Shown: in pieces, positions 5,593-6,483 of the stretch | Layout: the number at the start of each line of letters is the position of its first letter | Numbering within the stretch: position 1 is the first letter of the stretch | From: an uncultured Planctomycetota bacterium | GTDB lineage: Bacteria; Planctomycetota; UBA1135; GCA-002686595 | Assembly (NCBI GenBank): GCA_903829565.1 | Contig: CAIKQM010000453.1 | Coordinates: 1-6,483 of the forward strand | Length of the DNA: 6,483 bases | Reading direction: 5' to 3' | Position numbers and translations under genes: made by a program | Notes under the pieces: model-generated | Seen by the model: the letters and a program-made list of their open reading frames with translations, nothing else | What the model was told of the DNA's origin: nothing | Database searches by the model: none

Positions 5593-6150
5593 ATGAAGCG
5601 CGTACAACGAGCGGAGATTCTGGACTACATCACCTACGGCGAGCAGCGCGATGCACTGCGGCAAGAGGCGATGCAAGCGAAGGCCTTGCGGCGTGTGCAT
5701 GTGGCCGAGGTGTTGACCTTCTTGTTCGAGAACCACCAGACCATTCGCTACCAAGTGCACGAGATGGTGCGCGCGGAGCGCATCGTCAAGGAGAGCGACA
5801 TCCAGCACGAGTTGAGCACCTACAACGAGTTGATCGGTGCTCGTGGGGACCTTGGTTGCACGCTCTTGGTCGAGTTGGATGACCCGCTGGTGCGTGCCGC
5901 CAAGTTGCCGCTGTGGCTGCATCTGCCCGAACACTTGTATGTGCGCCTCGAAGATGGTTCGCGTGTACGCCCGACCATTGATGAGCGCCAGCGCACCGAG
6001 GGCAAACTGTCCACGGTGCAGTACTTGAAGTTCCCCACGCAGGGGCGTGTGCCGGTGGCTGTGGGTTGCGATCATGACGAGGTGCGCGGAGAGACCTTGC
6101 TCACCCATGAGACGCGTGCGGCACTCGCGCGCGATTACGCTGAGGCCTGA
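5593..6150 (+). CDS. DUF3501 family protein
   Basis: This 185-aa soluble protein of the uncharacterised DUF3501 family is rich in charged residues. Recognisable segments are MKRVQRAEILDYI at the N-terminus, VAEVLTFLFEN (37-47), the conserved-looking core AERIVKESDIQHEL and STYNELI (61-81), and VQYLKF (142-147). There are two Cys (89, 159) but no clustered Cys motif, and no signal peptide. The ATG at 5593 lies 1 nt after the Fe-S protein stop and fits family N-termini; an earlier in-frame ATG at 5554 would extend it into the upstream gene. No strong Shine-Dalgarno is present, consistent with translational coupling. From memory, DUF3501 genes often accompany a rubrerythrin and a GlpC-like Fe-S protein, exactly as here, so a function in the same redox system is probable. 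Its biochemical role is unknown. Confidence 0.9.
   Translation: MKRVQRAEILDYITYGEQRDALRQEAMQAKALRRVHVAEVLTFLFENHQTIRYQVHEMVRAERIVKESDIQHELSTYNELIGARGDLGCTLLVELDDPLVRAAKLPLWLHLPEHLYVRLEDGSRVRPTIDERQRTEGKLSTVQYLKFPTQGRVPVAVGCDHDEVRGETLLTHETRAALARDYAEA
6142..6145 (+). promoter_or_regulatory. Ribosome binding site for a TTG-started gene
   Basis: GAGG lies within the last codons of DUF3501, 8 nt before TTG at 6154. It selects this TTG over the in-frame GTG codons at 6178, 6190 and 6196, which have poorer upstream sequence and would shorten the signal peptide. Confidence 0.5.
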
Positions 6151-6153
6151 GCA

Positions 6154-6483
6154 TTGAGTCAGAGCACTTGGTCGAGCGTGCTTAGGCTGGTGTGCGTGAG
6201 CGCCATCGTCTGCATGGCCTGCGCGCCAGAGTCCGTGCCTTTGCCTGCCTCTGCATCGGGCACGGCCTTGCCGCAGGCCGTCATCGTTCCGCCGGATCTT
6301 CCCAGCCTGCCGCCGTCGGAGCGTCCCGCGGTTGTGCCTGTACCAGACCCCGATTTGCCTGCGCGCAGCACGGTCTTTCCGGAGTTGGGCCTGCCCGTGT
6401 TGGTGCAAGAGTACGACGGTCAGTCTGTGGTCGCCGAGCAATTGCTCTACGCCGACGGACGACCTGAAAAGATCGCCTACACC
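6154..6483 (+). CDS. Putative proline-rich lipoprotein (3' partial, TTG start)
   Basis: An open frame of 110 codons runs off the window end. It starts with TTG 3 nt after the DUF3501 stop; the DUF3501 TGA (6148-6150) is the in-frame stop bounding it, so TTG is the first usable start. The N-terminus reads (M)SQSTWSSVLRL then a hydrophobic run VCVSAIVCMAC, with Cys24 as the likely lipidated residue. The lipobox (CMAC) is poor at -3, so a Sec signal peptide or a downstream start are alternatives. Residues about 28-70 are rich in Pro, Ala, Val and Ser (VPPDLPSLPPSERP; VPVPDPDLP), a low-complexity linker typical of exported proteins. The last part (VLVQEYDG, LLYADGRPEKIAYT) vaguely recalls YwqK/MORN-type repeats. 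No family is firmly recognised. It is close enough to be co-transcribed with the redox genes. Confidence 0.65.
   Translation, partial: MSQSTWSSVLRLVCVSAIVCMACAPESVPLPASASGTALPQAVIVPPDLPSLPPSERPAVVPVPDPDLPARSTVFPELGLPVLVQEYDGQSVVAEQLLYADGRPEKIAYT

Noticed and set aside
5584..6441. Minus-strand open frame of 285 codons opposite DUF3501 and the lipoprotein
   Set aside because: The + strand holds a recognisable DUF3501 gene and a signal-peptide-bearing frame. The antisense translation is His/Gln/Arg-rich, as expected for a codon shadow.

Overview
The window is about 6.5 kb of high-GC bacterial DNA. All the supported genes are on the + strand and packed tightly. GC content, codon choice (many TTG and GTG/GCG codons) and the gene families suggest a proteobacterium, perhaps a xanthomonad-like gammaproteobacterium. 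That placement is inference; no rRNA or other marker gene is present.

Region 1 (1-3372) is the 3' part of a sugar ABC transporter operon of the RbsABC/YtfQRT-YjfF class. It holds the second nucleotide-binding half of the ATPase (the window opens inside the gene), a YtfT-like permease, a YjfF-like permease, and a DUF72 (YecE-like) protein of unknown function. Each of the three junctions is an ATGA stop/start overlap, so the four genes look translationally coupled and DUF72 appears to belong to the transport operon. The substrate-binding protein would be expected upstream, outside the window.

Region 2 (3373-3746) holds a small 82-aa HEAT-repeat protein and a 107-nt gap. The gap contains a 6-2-6 palindrome, a weak candidate promoter and a C-rich leader lacking a Shine-Dalgarno sequence in front of the next gene.

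Region 3 (3747-6150) is a redox cluster: a rubrerythrin made only of the diiron domain, a GlpC/HdrD-like protein with two 4Fe-4S motifs and two CCG domains, and a DUF3501 protein. The first two are separated by a 90-nt spacer with a stem-loop; the second and third by 1 nt. A plausible reading is a peroxide- or oxygen-detoxifying system in which the Fe-S protein supplies electrons to a rubrerythrin lacking its own rubredoxin domain. DUF3501 would be an unknown partner.

Region 4 (6154-6483) is the start of a proline-rich putative lipoprotein gene that begins with TTG, 3 nt after the DUF3501 stop, and runs off the window. No gap between genes exceeds 107 nt. No RNA gene, insertion sequence, CRISPR array or origin was seen.
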